A DNA stretch of 64,000 nucleotides from JBCBKU01 sp038521345. GTDB taxonomy: Bacteria; Pseudomonadota; Alphaproteobacteria; Rhodobacterales; Rhodobacteraceae. Below the pieces are notes generated by a model, which was not told the DNA's origin, ran no database searches, and worked only from the letters and a program-made list of their open reading frames with translations. Where the stretch lies: assembly GCA_038521345.1 (NCBI GenBank), contig JBCBKU010000001.1, forward strand, positions 124,001 to 188,000. Reading direction: 5' to 3'. Below are positions 54,312 to 63,205 of the stretch, one piece after another. Each line of letters starts with the position of its first letter. Positions within the stretch are counted from its first letter, which is position 1. Position numbers and translations under genes: made by a program.

Positions 54312-55621
54312 AATGTCTCTCTCAGCCGTAGGCGACGCACCAGATCGGTGGCAAGCCGCCCCTCGGGATCGACCGCGTCCACCTCTTCGGCCCAAGAAGC
54401 GCGTTCAGGGTACATGGTGTGAACCGCCGCCGCGGTCGCCAAACTGTCCTTGGCGAGGTAAATGCGGCCGCCAGCGTCAAGCGTTTCCGTTTCGAGAGCG
54501 GCGATCAGCCGTTCAGCGCTCTTGGTATTGGGCATGTCCACGGCCAGTGTGTACCCTTCCATGGGAAAGGACATGTAGCCGGCACGTCCGGGACCCATCC
54601 GCTTGAGAACTGCCAATGGCGAGGCCAGTCCCGCGCGCGCGACCCATTCCAGCATGGTACGCAGCGCATCAACCGAACCCGGCGGAACCACGCACTGGAA
54701 CTGATGGAAGCCGCGCTTGCCATACAAGCGGTTCCAGTCCCGAATCTTGTCGAGTGGAAAGAAGAAATCCCTAATCGGCTTGACCACGGTGCGCCCTGAG
54801 GCCGGCACACGCCGCCAGTAGAGTGCGTTGAAGGAGCGGACGACGGGCGCGGACAACAGAAACGCTGGCGCATCCGCCGGCACGCCCTTGGCGCGCGCAG
54901 GTTTGGGTACAAGGCCAGCCGCAGTCTCGGCCTCTTCCAGAATCCCGCGGCCCAGATGGGTACCCGTGGCCGTGGCATCGATCCAACCGACGGAATACGT
55001 CGCCTCGGACTGGTCGAGAGCCGCCAGATGGTCGTCCCAGTTTGCGATCCGCCGTTCGGTCACAGTAACGATGTCGCCCTTGGCGCGCGTCAGCTGAAGG
55101 GTAAGGTCCGCAATCACGCCGGTTTGACCAAGGCCGCCCGCGGTTGCCTTGAACAATCGCTCGGTTCCGTCGGGTGTGATTTCGCGAACCCCGGACGGCG
55201 CCACCAGCGTTGCGTGGCGAACGTGCTGACCAAAAGATCCGGCACCGTGGTGGTTCTTGCCATGTACATCCATCGCCATGGCACCACCTGCAGTCGCATA
55301 GCCCGTGCCCGGCATCACAGGGGGAAGCCAGCCGAGGGGTGCGACGATCTCGGTCAACGTTCCGAGCGAAAGACCGCCTTCGATCGTGATGATGCCGGCC
55401 TCGGCATCAAAAGACAGCACCCGGTCAAGGCGCGACATGTCGATGGCCGCGCGCCCATTCACCAAGCACGCATCGCCGTAGGAGCGTCGATTGCCCAATG
55501 CCGGTGCGCCGGTTTCCGCCGCAATACGCTCAAGATGCGCGCGCCGCTCGGGACGGGTCATCTCTCCTTTGGCCCGAAGCGCCCGCCCCCAACCGGTGTA
55601 GTCCATCGATTTAAGTCGCAT
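54308..55621 (-). CDS. dprE1: DprE1-type FAD oxidoreductase
   Basis: A 437-residue FAD enzyme of the VAO/DprE1 family, which oxidises decaprenylphosphoryl ribose at C2 for arabinan synthesis in mycobacteria. The FAD domain shows GNRRSYGDACL (43-53), EGGLSLGTLTEIVAPLGWL and the DprE1 signature DVHGKNHHGAGSFGQHV at 118-134. Later blocks FFFPLDKIRDWNRLYG and IYLAKDSLATAAAVHTMYP are also family-typical. ATG 55621 overlaps the YbhN-type stop by 11 bases; an internal ATG at 55606 is an alternative. Confidence 0.85.
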   Translation of the reverse strand: MRLKSMDYTGWGRALRAKGEMTRPERRAHLERIAAETGAPALGNRRSYGDACLVNGRAAIDMSRLDRVLSFDAEAGIITIEGGLSLGTLTEIVAPLGWLPPVMPGTGYATAGGAMAMDVHGKNHHGAGSFGQHVRHATLVAPSGVREITPDGTERLFKATAGGLGQTGVIADLTLQLTRAKGDIVTVTERRIANWDDHLAALDQSEATYSVGWIDATATGTHLGRGILEEAETAAGLVPKPARAKGVPADAPAFLLSAPVVRSFNALYWRRVPASGRTVVKPIRDFFFPLDKIRDWNRLYGKRGFHQFQCVVPPGSVDALRTMLEWVARAGLASPLAVLKRMGPGRAGYMSFPMEGYTLAVDMPNTKSAERLIAALETETLDAGGRIYLAKDSLATAAAVHTMYPERASWAEEVDAVDPEGRLATDLVRRLRLRETL

Positions 55622-56645
55622 GACGCGCTGCCTGTGACCTGCGTTCAGCCATTGGAAACACCATGGCACCAAGGGCGATCGCGAACCAAAAAGTTGTGAG
55701 TCGAATGATTAGAGTCGCAGCGATCGCCACATCAAGACTTACGCCGTCAAGTGTCAGAAGCGCGATCATGGCCGCCTCTGCGCCGCCAACACCGCCGGGC
55801 GCGCCGGTCAGCCCGCCTGCGAGCGTGGCGAAGACGAAAATGGCAACGGCCATCCAAAACCCGATATCCGCCCCAAGCCAGACCAGAAGAAGCCAGAACG
55901 CCACGCCTTCGGCCATCCAGCCCACGATCCCAAGCGCAAGGGCAACTCCCATCGTCTTGGGATCCCGGAACGTCTCAAGTGATCGAGAGGCCGCCCTTAC
56001 GCGCGCAAAAAGGCGTGGGAAGACACCGACCAGCCGATGCGCGAGCGTTGCGACGCCCCCAAGTAGCGCCGGATGGGTTACAACCACCGCAGCTGCGACG
56101 GCGAGAGCGACCAAGGGCACGGCGCCGGCAATCGCCGTGGCCGAAAGGCCAAGGGAAAGTGCGAGGATCAGCGCCATCGCGCCAAGATCCGCCGCCCGGT
56201 CGACGAGTACGAGGGGCGCCGTCCGTTCAAAGCTCCACCCAGTTTCACGACGAATCCAGCGCATCCGGATCAGTTCACCAACGCGGCCGGGCGTCACCGA
56301 CATTGCGAACCCGCCCACGAAGTGACGGAGATCCTGCCCAATGCGGGTGCCAAGGCCCAACGTGCGCGCAAAGAGATGCCAGCGCAGCCCGCGAAACCCG
56401 TAATTCACGAGGCTGAGAAACAGAAGAAATACAAACTGCGCCAGAGACAGACGCAGCATTGCATCCCATGTATCCTGCCACCCGGTTGCGGCGGCAAGCG
56501 CGGCAAGTCCCGCACCCGTAAGCACGAGCAGCCCGATGATCACGAACAGATCGAAGCGGCCGCGCCCCTTGGGCGGCGTTGGGGTCTCTGGTGGGTCGCC
56601 CGATTTTGTGGCGCGACGGGACGTGTCGGAGACGGTCATGCTCAT
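55611..56645 (-). CDS. YbhN/UPF0104 family polytopic membrane protein
   Basis: A 344-residue membrane protein of the lysylphosphatidylglycerol-synthase-TM/AglD superfamily with about eight hydrophobic segments. Typical blocks are NYGFRGLRWHLFARTLGL, GGFAMSVTPGRVGELIRMRW and TGAPGGVGGAEAAMIALLTL. Such proteins are proposed to move lipid-linked sugars or phospholipids across the membrane. It is the first gene of the DprE1/DprE2 set and overlaps the oxidoreductase gene, so a flippase-like role for the polyprenyl-phosphate pentose is attractive but unproven. Confidence 0.8.
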   Translation of the reverse strand: MSMTVSDTSRRATKSGDPPETPTPPKGRGRFDLFVIIGLLVLTGAGLAALAAATGWQDTWDAMLRLSLAQFVFLLFLSLVNYGFRGLRWHLFARTLGLGTRIGQDLRHFVGGFAMSVTPGRVGELIRMRWIRRETGWSFERTAPLVLVDRAADLGAMALILALSLGLSATAIAGAVPLVALAVAAAVVVTHPALLGGVATLAHRLVGVFPRLFARVRAASRSLETFRDPKTMGVALALGIVGWMAEGVAFWLLLVWLGADIGFWMAVAIFVFATLAGGLTGAPGGVGGAEAAMIALLTLDGVSLDVAIAATLIIRLTTFWFAIALGAMVFPMAERRSQAARHAT

Positions 56646-56712
56646 CGGCTGGGCGAGTAACTACGGATTGAGGCAACAATTAGGTTCCGCGGCATGGGCC
56701 GCCAGCCTTCGA

Positions 56713-57009
56713 CTAGCTTTGAAAGACGTCGGCCCACTCCGGGTGACGGCGACGCATCGAGTTCACAAAAGGGCAAAGCGGAATGATCTTCACGCCTTCG
56801 GCGCGCGCGTCCGCGACCAGTCGTTCAACCAGCCTTAACCCGATGCCGCTTTGGCGGAGCGAGTCCGGCACTCCCGTGTGATCTGCGATGATCATCGTGG
56901 GCGAACTGATGGAATAGGTCAGTTCGGCCTCGACGCCGCTTTCTTCAAAGACGTACCGGCCCCGTGATCCGTCTACTTCGCGGCGAATTCCGTCATCACC
57001 CTCAGACAA
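56713..57009 (-). CDS. small GNAT-family N-acetyltransferase
   Basis: A 98-residue protein of the short COG2388 group of acetyltransferases. It reads TYSISSPTMIIADHTGVP, then RQSGIGLRLVERLVADARAE and the typical KIIPLCPFVNSMRRRHPEW ending. The start is taken as TTG 57009, which overlaps the scoB stop region by 8 bases; the longer frame to 57132 is antisense extension into scoB. The substrate is unknown. Coupling suggests it is co-expressed with scoAB. Confidence 0.75.
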   Translation of the reverse strand: MSEGDDGIRREVDGSRGRYVFEESGVEAELTYSISSPTMIIADHTGVPDSLRQSGIGLRLVERLVADARAEGVKIIPLCPFVNSMRRRHPEWADVFQS

Positions 57010-57625
57010 TTTTGGCCTCAGTCGCTGCGCGAATGTCATCCTCGGACACGTCCGGGGCCGTTTCGACAATCCGGAGGCCACCTTCGACCACATCGAGAAC
57101 GCCCAGATTGGTGATAATGCGGTCAACGACACCTTTTCCGGTCAAGGGCAGTGTGCAGGCCGACAGAACTTTGCTTTCGCCACGCTTGTTCTGGTGATCC
57201 ATGACCACGATGACGCGGCCCACGCCGGCAACAAGGTCCATCGCTCCGCCCATGCCTTTGACCAACTTGCCCGGGATCATCCAGTTGGCCAGATCTCCAT
57301 TTTCGGCCACCTCCATGGCACCGAGGATCGCCGCTGCGATCTTGCCGCCGCGGATCATGCCGAAGGATGTCGCGCTGTCGAAATAAGCAGTGCGCTCTAG
57401 CTCGGTGATTGTTTGCTTGCCGGCATTGATCAGGTCTGGGTCTTCCTCGCCTTCGAATGGGAAAGGCCCCATGCCAAGCATGCCGTTCTCGGATTGCAGG
57501 GTGATATCCTTGTCGCCCACATAGTTGGCGACCAAGGTCGGGATACCAATCCCGAGATTCACGTACATCCCGTCCTGAAGCTCGGCCGCCGCACGCTCGG
57601 CCATTTGGTTTCTGTCCCAAGGCAT
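57002..57625 (-). CDS. scoB: 3-oxoacid CoA-transferase subunit B
   Basis: Beta subunit of succinyl-CoA:3-ketoacid CoA-transferase, which activates acetoacetate for ketone-body use. The 207-residue protein has the NLGIGIPTLVANYV opening, the catalytic glutamate E46 in LQSENGMLGMGPFP, and GMIRGGKIAAAILGAMEV. ATG 57625 is preferred over GTG 57628 because the AGGAGG site sits 7 bases before it. It shares one base with the scoA stop, a classic coupled pair. Confidence 0.93.
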   Translation of the reverse strand: MPWDRNQMAERAAAELQDGMYVNLGIGIPTLVANYVGDKDITLQSENGMLGMGPFPFEGEEDPDLINAGKQTITELERTAYFDSATSFGMIRGGKIAAAILGAMEVAENGDLANWMIPGKLVKGMGGAMDLVAGVGRVIVVMDHQNKRGESKVLSACTLPLTGKGVVDRIITNLGVLDVVEGGLRIVETAPDVSEDDIRAATEAKIV

Positions 57626-58329
57626 CACGCGCCCTCCTTCTGGCGGACCGTCCGTTGTTCGATACGTTTCTCATGTTCGCCCTGGATAAGGCGATGAACA
57701 TAGATGCCGGGAAGGTGGATCAGATCAGGGTCAAGGCTTCCGGTAGGAACGATTTCTTCCACTTCCATGACGCAGACCTTGCCGCACATGGCCGCCGGTG
57801 GATTGAAGTTGCGCGCAGTCTTGCGGAACACGGCGTTCCCGGTTTCGTCGGCTTTCCAAGCCTTGACGATCGACAGATCCGCGAAGATCCCTCGTTCGAG
57901 GACGAATTCCTCGCCATCGAAGTCCTTCGTCTCCTTTCCGTCGGCGATAACTGTTCCGACTCCGGTTTTCGTGTAGAAACCCGGGATTCCGCAGCCGCCG
58001 GCCCGCATGCGCTCGGCCAGCGTGCCTTGCGGGTTAAACTCGATCTCGAGTTCGCCTGACAGATACTGGCGCATGAACTCGTCATTTTCGCCAACATAGG
58101 ACGACATCATCTTTTTGATCTGGCGGGTATCGAGCAGTTTACCCAATCCAAATCCATCCACGCCGCAATTGTTCGATGCCACGGTCAGACCCTTGACTCC
58201 GCTGGCCACGATCGCATCGATCAGCAACTCGGGGATGCCGCATAGACCAAAGCCTCCGGCGGCGATCAGCATGTCGTCCCGCAAGAGGCCGTCAAGCGCC
58301 TCGGATGCCGATCCGTAGACTTTCTGCAT
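57625..58329 (-). CDS. scoA: 3-oxoacid CoA-transferase subunit A
   Basis: Alpha subunit of the same transferase, 234 residues. Family blocks are the opening MQKVYGSASEALDGLLRDDM, AAGGFGLCGIPELLIDAI, TVASNNCGVDGFGLGKLL and the central FNPQGTLAERMRAGGCGIPG. ATG 58329 is chosen over the longer frame to 58470, which runs antisense to the region in front of the sulfotransferase gene. It heads the minus-strand scoAB-GNAT operon. Confidence 0.93.
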   Translation of the reverse strand: MQKVYGSASEALDGLLRDDMLIAAGGFGLCGIPELLIDAIVASGVKGLTVASNNCGVDGFGLGKLLDTRQIKKMMSSYVGENDEFMRQYLSGELEIEFNPQGTLAERMRAGGCGIPGFYTKTGVGTVIADGKETKDFDGEEFVLERGIFADLSIVKAWKADETGNAVFRKTARNFNPPAAMCGKVCVMEVEEIVPTGSLDPDLIHLPGIYVHRLIQGEHEKRIEQRTVRQKEGA

Positions 58330-58469
58330 TCCGTTTCCCCCTTTCGGTGATGGGTCGGTTGTGCCGCGCGGCACGGTATCTGTCAACGCGGCGTGGGTAG
58401 GCTGGACCCAGCCCGACCGTTCGCTATTGTCGCGCCATCCGAACCACTTTTGCAGGCTCCGATCGTCCA

Positions 58470-59315
58470 ATGTCCGCCCCTCTATCCGCGCATCGGCTTC
58501 ACGGGATCCGTCCTGTGGGCGCCCCCTATGTGCTTGGCCGCTGGCACAAGGACCGGGCCAGCGGCCGGGGTCTTGCGATGGAGGCCCGTCTTTCGCTCAA
58601 GGCCATGCTCTCTCCGGGGCGTCCTATGCCTCAAAGATTTCTGATCCTCGGGCGGCCACGTTCGGGCTCGACGCTATTGACCCGCCTCCTTGATCAGGTT
58701 GACGGTATGCGCTGCGACGGCGAAATGCTGCACTTTTCCGTGGCCGCACCGATCCGGTTTCTGGACTTGGCGGCGCGGAACTCGGGTGCGGCAGTGTATG
58801 GATCCAAGCTTTTGACCTATCAGATGCTCGAGGTGCAGAAGCTTTCTGACCCAGAGGCGTTCCTGCGCAAGTTGCTGAACCGCGGGTATCGCCTCGTGCA
58901 TCTGACGCGAAACACCTTCGATCAGGCGCTGTCCCTGTCCGTTGCGCAGGCTAGGGGAACGTACCACGCCTTGAAGGGAGAAGGGGGCGTGGAGCGCGCG
59001 GCGAATACGCTCGACCCCGACCTTTTTCTTCAGCAGGTGCGTTGGAACGACGCCACTCTCGACTACGAACGCGCTCTTTTGTCGGGTCTGCCGCATGACG
59101 TTATCGATTATGATCAGGACCTGGCGCGATCCGCTGTGCACCAAGCCACGGTGGATCGTATCTGCGGATGGTTCGGGTTACCCGAGACGCCTGTCGCGGC
59201 CGACCTCGATAGGGTTGGTGGCAAAGGCAAAGCCGGACCGAGCAACCTAGACGAGCTCACAGAGATCCTCGACCGCAACGGCTTTGGGCACCTCGTTCCG
59301 GCAGGCGAGACCTAG
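58470..59315 (+). CDS. sulfotransferase-like protein
   Basis: A protein of up to 281 residues with the features of PAPS-dependent sulfotransferases: the 5'-phosphosulfate loop GRPRSGSTLLTRLL at 61-74 and a 3'-phosphate block RLVHLTRNTFDQALSLSVAQ. The start is uncertain: ATG 58470 gives the longest form, while internal Met38 and Met53 lie closer to the conserved core. The acceptor is unknown; a glycan or lipid is typical. The stop TAG shares the CTAG at 59312-59315 with the topA stop. Confidence 0.7.
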   Translation: MSAPLSAHRLHGIRPVGAPYVLGRWHKDRASGRGLAMEARLSLKAMLSPGRPMPQRFLILGRPRSGSTLLTRLLDQVDGMRCDGEMLHFSVAAPIRFLDLAARNSGAAVYGSKLLTYQMLEVQKLSDPEAFLRKLLNRGYRLVHLTRNTFDQALSLSVAQARGTYHALKGEGGVERAANTLDPDLFLQQVRWNDATLDYERALLSGLPHDVIDYDQDLARSAVHQATVDRICGWFGLPETPVAADLDRVGGKGKAGPSNLDELTEILDRNGFGHLVPAGET

Positions 59316-61849
59316 GCTGACTTCTTGGCCTTCGGTTTGGCTTTCGTCTTCCGACCGCCCTTTTTGGCGGCCTTTTCGTCGATCAGTGCAACAGCCATCT
59401 CCATCGTCACATCCGATGGGTCCACCTCTTTGGGAAGCGTCGCGTTGACCTTTTCCCATTTGACATAAGGGCCATAGCGGCCATCCATCACCACTACCGG
59501 CCCGCCGTTCTCAGGATGCTCGCCCAGTTCCTTTAACGGCGGAGTCGTCGTGCCGCGTCCTCCGCGCTTGGCGGCTTTCTTGGCGAGTTCCTCGACGGCC
59601 CGGTTCATTCCAATAGTAAAGACGTCGTCGACCTCGGCGAGGTTGGCGTATAACCGGCCATGTTTGACGTAGGGCCCGTACCGGCCGATGCCCGCTTCAA
59701 TCACCTCGCCGTCGTCTGGATGTGGTCCGACTTCGCGCGGCAGACTGAGAAGCAGAAGCGCTTTCTCAAGCTCGATTTCTTCCGGTGACCAGCCTTTCGG
59801 AAGACTTGCACGCGGTGGCTTGGGCACGTCTTCGCTTGCTTCACCCCGTTGGACATAGGGGCCAAAGCGCCCGTTCATTACGCGGATTGTGTCGCCCTCA
59901 TCTTCTCCAAGTATCTTCCCGTCGGGTCCGATGGCCGCGCCATCGTCCATGCCGGGCGGACCGAATGGACGGGTGAACCGGCATTCCGGGTAATTCGAGC
60001 ATCCGATGAAAGCACCGCCAGACCGGGCTGTCCGCATCGACAAGCGCCCTGTTCCGCAATTGGGGCAAAGCCGCGGATCCGTTCCCTCTTCGTTTGGTGG
60101 GAAGAGATGTGGTTCGAGGACCTCGTTGATCTTCTCGAGAACGTCGGTGATCCGGAGTTCAGAAGTCTCGGCAAGGGCTGCCGTAAAGTCCTGCCAGAAC
60201 CGTCGGAGCACCTCTTGCCAGTCCCGCGACCCCGATGTGATGTCATCAAGTTCGTCTTCGAGATTGGCTGTGAACTCATAACCAACGTATTTCCGAAAGT
60301 AATTTTCGAGAAACGCCGTGACCAGCCGCCCCTTATCCTCGGGAATCAGGCGGTTCTTGTCTTTGCGGACATAACCGCGTTCTTGGATCGTCGAGACGAT
60401 CGAAGCATAGGTCGATGGGCGGCCGATCCCGAGCTCCTCCATCCGTTTGACAAGCGTGGCTTCTGTATAGCGGGGGGGTGGCTGCGTGAAATGCTGGTCG
60501 GGGGTGACAGATTGCTTGGTGGCGACTTCGCCTTCGGCAATCTGGGGCAGGCGCTTGTCGTCGTCATCCACGACCTGATCGTCGCGCCCTTCCTCATAGA
60601 TCTTCAGGAAACCGTCGAACAAGACGACCTGGCCTGTCGCGCGTAAGACCACCTGACCGTCCGTGCTCGCAACATCCACGGTCGTGCGCTCAAGCCGTGC
60701 GGCTTCCATCTGGCTTGCGAGCGTCCGCTTCCAAATCAGATCATAGAGCTTCTTCTGATCCGGATCCGTGACTTTCAGACTGTCAATATCGGCGGACATG
60801 TCGGTTGGCCGGATGCATTCGTGGGCTTCCTGCGCATTCTTGGCCTTGTTCTTGTACATGCGCGGGCTGCCCGGAAGGTATTCGGCCCCGTATCTATCGC
60901 CAATGGCTTCGCGGGCGGCACTGACGGCTTCCGGGGCCATGTCGATGCCATCCGTACGCATGTAAGTAATGTAGCCGGCTTCATATAGCCTTTGTGCGGC
61001 GCTCATTGTTTGGCGTGCACCAAAGCCGAACTTCCGGCTCGCCTCCTGCTGAAGGGTTGAGGTCATGAATGGAGCAGACGGGTTGCGGTTCGCGGGTTTG
61101 GCTTCGACGGAACGCACGCTCAGGTCGCGACTCTTAATGGCTTGTACTGCCATTTCGGCTTTGGTTGCGGTCGCAATGTCGAACTTTTCAAGCTTCTCGC
61201 CACCGAGAACCGTAAGTCGTGCTTCGTAAGTCTGGCCGCGGGGCGTCACCAAGATCGCTTTGACCGTCCAGTATTCCTGTGGCCGGAATGCCTCAATCTC
61301 CATTTCGCGTTCGACGATGAGCCGCAGGCAGACCGATTGCACACGTCCGGCCGACTTGGCCCCGGGCAGCTTGCGCCAAAGAACCGGTGACAGATTGAAA
61401 CCCACGAGATAATCGAGCGCCCGGCGGGCGAGGTAGGCTTCGACCAGATCCTGATCGACCTGGCGTGGGTTCTGCATCGCCTCGGTGACCGCGGATTTCG
61501 TGATCGCGTTGAAAACAACGCGGCTGACCGGCGTGTCTTTCTTGATGGCCTTGCGGTTGCGCAGCGCTTCTTCAAGATGCCAGCTGATCGCCTCGCCTTC
61601 ACGATCCGGGTCGGTCGCAAGGATGAGCGATCCGTCCTCTTTCAACGCATCGGCGATCGCCTTCACATGTTTTTTCGAATCGCTCGCGATCTCCCATTTC
61701 ATGTCGAACCCGTTGTCCGGGTCGACCGATCCGTCTTTCGGAGGCAGGTCGCGAACGTGTCCATAGGAGGCAAGAACGGTGTAGTCGGAGCCGAGATACT
61801 TGTTGATCGTCTTGGCTTTGGCCGGGGACTCGACAACGACGACGGGCAT
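59312..61849 (-). CDS. topA: DNA topoisomerase I
   Basis: Relaxes negative supercoils, a type IA topoisomerase of 845 residues. The TOPRIM domain starts VVVVESPAKAKTINKYLG (E7), and the active-site tyrosine is Y296 in AGYITYMRTDGIDM. A C-terminal zinc ribbon (LCPNCGTGRLSMRTARSGG and IGCSNYPECRFTRP) is followed by topoisomerase C-terminal repeats (GPYVQRGE, GRYGPYVKHG) and a Lys/Ala-rich tail. ATG 61849 is chosen because it begins the TOPRIM core. Confidence 0.97.
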   Translation of the reverse strand: MPVVVVESPAKAKTINKYLGSDYTVLASYGHVRDLPPKDGSVDPDNGFDMKWEIASDSKKHVKAIADALKEDGSLILATDPDREGEAISWHLEEALRNRKAIKKDTPVSRVVFNAITKSAVTEAMQNPRQVDQDLVEAYLARRALDYLVGFNLSPVLWRKLPGAKSAGRVQSVCLRLIVEREMEIEAFRPQEYWTVKAILVTPRGQTYEARLTVLGGEKLEKFDIATATKAEMAVQAIKSRDLSVRSVEAKPANRNPSAPFMTSTLQQEASRKFGFGARQTMSAAQRLYEAGYITYMRTDGIDMAPEAVSAAREAIGDRYGAEYLPGSPRMYKNKAKNAQEAHECIRPTDMSADIDSLKVTDPDQKKLYDLIWKRTLASQMEAARLERTTVDVASTDGQVVLRATGQVVLFDGFLKIYEEGRDDQVVDDDDKRLPQIAEGEVATKQSVTPDQHFTQPPPRYTEATLVKRMEELGIGRPSTYASIVSTIQERGYVRKDKNRLIPEDKGRLVTAFLENYFRKYVGYEFTANLEDELDDITSGSRDWQEVLRRFWQDFTAALAETSELRITDVLEKINEVLEPHLFPPNEEGTDPRLCPNCGTGRLSMRTARSGGAFIGCSNYPECRFTRPFGPPGMDDGAAIGPDGKILGEDEGDTIRVMNGRFGPYVQRGEASEDVPKPPRASLPKGWSPEEIELEKALLLLSLPREVGPHPDDGEVIEAGIGRYGPYVKHGRLYANLAEVDDVFTIGMNRAVEELAKKAAKRGGRGTTTPPLKELGEHPENGGPVVVMDGRYGPYVKWEKVNATLPKEVDPSDVTMEMAVALIDEKAAKKGGRKTKAKPKAKKSA

Positions 61850-61978
61850 GAATGGTCCTTCTGGAATAAGCGCCAGGATCAGCGGCGCAACATGTGGGGT
61901 CGGTCTTAGCCTTGTCAACAGGGCCAAACACCTTCCGGACGGGATCGACCGCTGGAACGGGATAGGATGACGGCCCGT

Positions 61979-63106
61979 TTAGGCGCGCGAGACGAGTCCG
62001 CCAGCCTGTCGAAGGATCTTGCCGTCGAGTTCGAGTGCGACCAATTCTGGCGTGACGTCCTTTGCACAAAGGGCGAGGTCGCGGATCAACTGATCCTCGG
62101 CAATGGGGCTCGGGCCCAGCCGATCCAGGATGCGGCTATGCAACGCGGTCGTGTCGACAGGGACTGCCGCAACAGTCGGGGGTTCTGGCTCAACCTCTTG
62201 GGATTCTGTGCGCGCCAATCCCAAATGGTCGATAACGTCCTTGGCCGAGCGCACAAGAACCGCACCGTCTCGGATCAGCATGTTGCAACCTGAAGCCCGG
62301 GCGTCAAAGGGATGACCCGGGACAGCGAGCACGTCGCGCCCCTGATCGAGAGCGGTTCGCGCTGTGATGAGGCTTCCCGATTTTGCGGCCGCTTCGACCA
62401 CGACAACAGCGTCAGCAAGACCCGAGATAATTCGGTTGCGCTGTGGAAAGTGGCGGGCCTGAGGCGCAAGATGCATCGGGGCCTCGCTGACCCTGCAGCC
62501 TTTTTCGCCGATTTCCTGGGCGAGGACCGCGTTCTCGGCAGGGTAGACCACGTCGACGCCTCCTGCCTGCACGGCGACCGTACCGGCGTCCAGCGCTGCA
62601 AGATGCGCGGCCGTATCGATCCCCCGCGCTAGGCCTGAAACGACAACAAAGCCGGTCTCCCCCAGCTCACGGCACAGCCGGCGCGCCATTCGCGTCCCAA
62701 GGCTTGAAGCGTTGCGCGCGCCCACCACCGCGATGCATGGGCGAGAGAGCAGTGCGGGTTCGCCGATCGTCCAAAGCAGAGGAGGCGGATCCGGCAGAGT
62801 ATATAGCCGTGCAGGATAGTTCCGTCCGCCGAAGGCGAGCAGCTCCGCCCCTGCGCGCATTCCGGCCTGCAGTTCGTCCATTGCGGCGCGCCGGCTGCAC
62901 GTTTCGTAGCGGTCCACCCCGGCAGCGCGCGCGATCTCCGGGAGCGCCTCCAGTGCCGCGCCTGCGGATCCATGTTCGGCCATCAGCCGGAAGAACGTGG
63001 AAATACCGACCCGCCGCGACCGCAAGAGACGAAGCCAGGACAGCTTATCTTCCTCGGTGAGGGGTGGGGTGAGGGGGGTGGGGAAGGGAGTTTCCTCCGC
63101 AGCCAT
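61979..63106 (-). CDS. dprA: DNA processing protein DprA
   Basis: Loads RecA on incoming single-stranded DNA in transformation and, in Rhodobacterales, in gene transfer agent uptake. The 375-residue protein has an N-terminal helical extension, the Rossmann-like DprA core (CIAVVGARNASSLGTRMARR; VVSGLARGIDTAAHLAAL; PQRNRIISGLADAVVVVEAA; GSLITARTALDQGRDVLAVP) and a C-terminal winged-helix region (PIAEDQLIRDLALCAKDVTP). ATG 63106 has GGAG upstream. topA follows after 129 bases on the same strand. Confidence 0.93.
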   Translation of the reverse strand: MAAEETPFPTPLTPPLTEEDKLSWLRLLRSRRVGISTFFRLMAEHGSAGAALEALPEIARAAGVDRYETCSRRAAMDELQAGMRAGAELLAFGGRNYPARLYTLPDPPPLLWTIGEPALLSRPCIAVVGARNASSLGTRMARRLCRELGETGFVVVSGLARGIDTAAHLAALDAGTVAVQAGGVDVVYPAENAVLAQEIGEKGCRVSEAPMHLAPQARHFPQRNRIISGLADAVVVVEAAAKSGSLITARTALDQGRDVLAVPGHPFDARASGCNMLIRDGAVLVRSAKDVIDHLGLARTESQEVEPEPPTVAAVPVDTTALHSRILDRLGPSPIAEDQLIRDLALCAKDVTPELVALELDGKILRQAGGLVSRA

Positions 63107-63149
63107 CCTGGCTCCATCTGCTTGCAGGATCCGTTCTGGCCCGAGTCGG

Positions 63150-63164
63150 TTAACCCGCAGTAAA
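63150..63164. promoter_or_regulatory. CtrA-like motif upstream of dprA
   Basis: TTAA (63150-63153), 7 bases, then TAAA (63161-63164) is one base off the CtrA consensus TTAA-N7-TTAA. It lies about 50 bases before the dprA start on the minus strand, in the 99-base gap after tldD. CtrA control of dprA is known in Rhodobacter, which makes it a plausible binding site, but a single motif of this kind can occur by chance. Confidence 0.4.
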
Positions 63165-63205
63165 TGCTTGCCCACCCCGGAGCATAGTATTTGTTTTGGC
63201 CGCGG

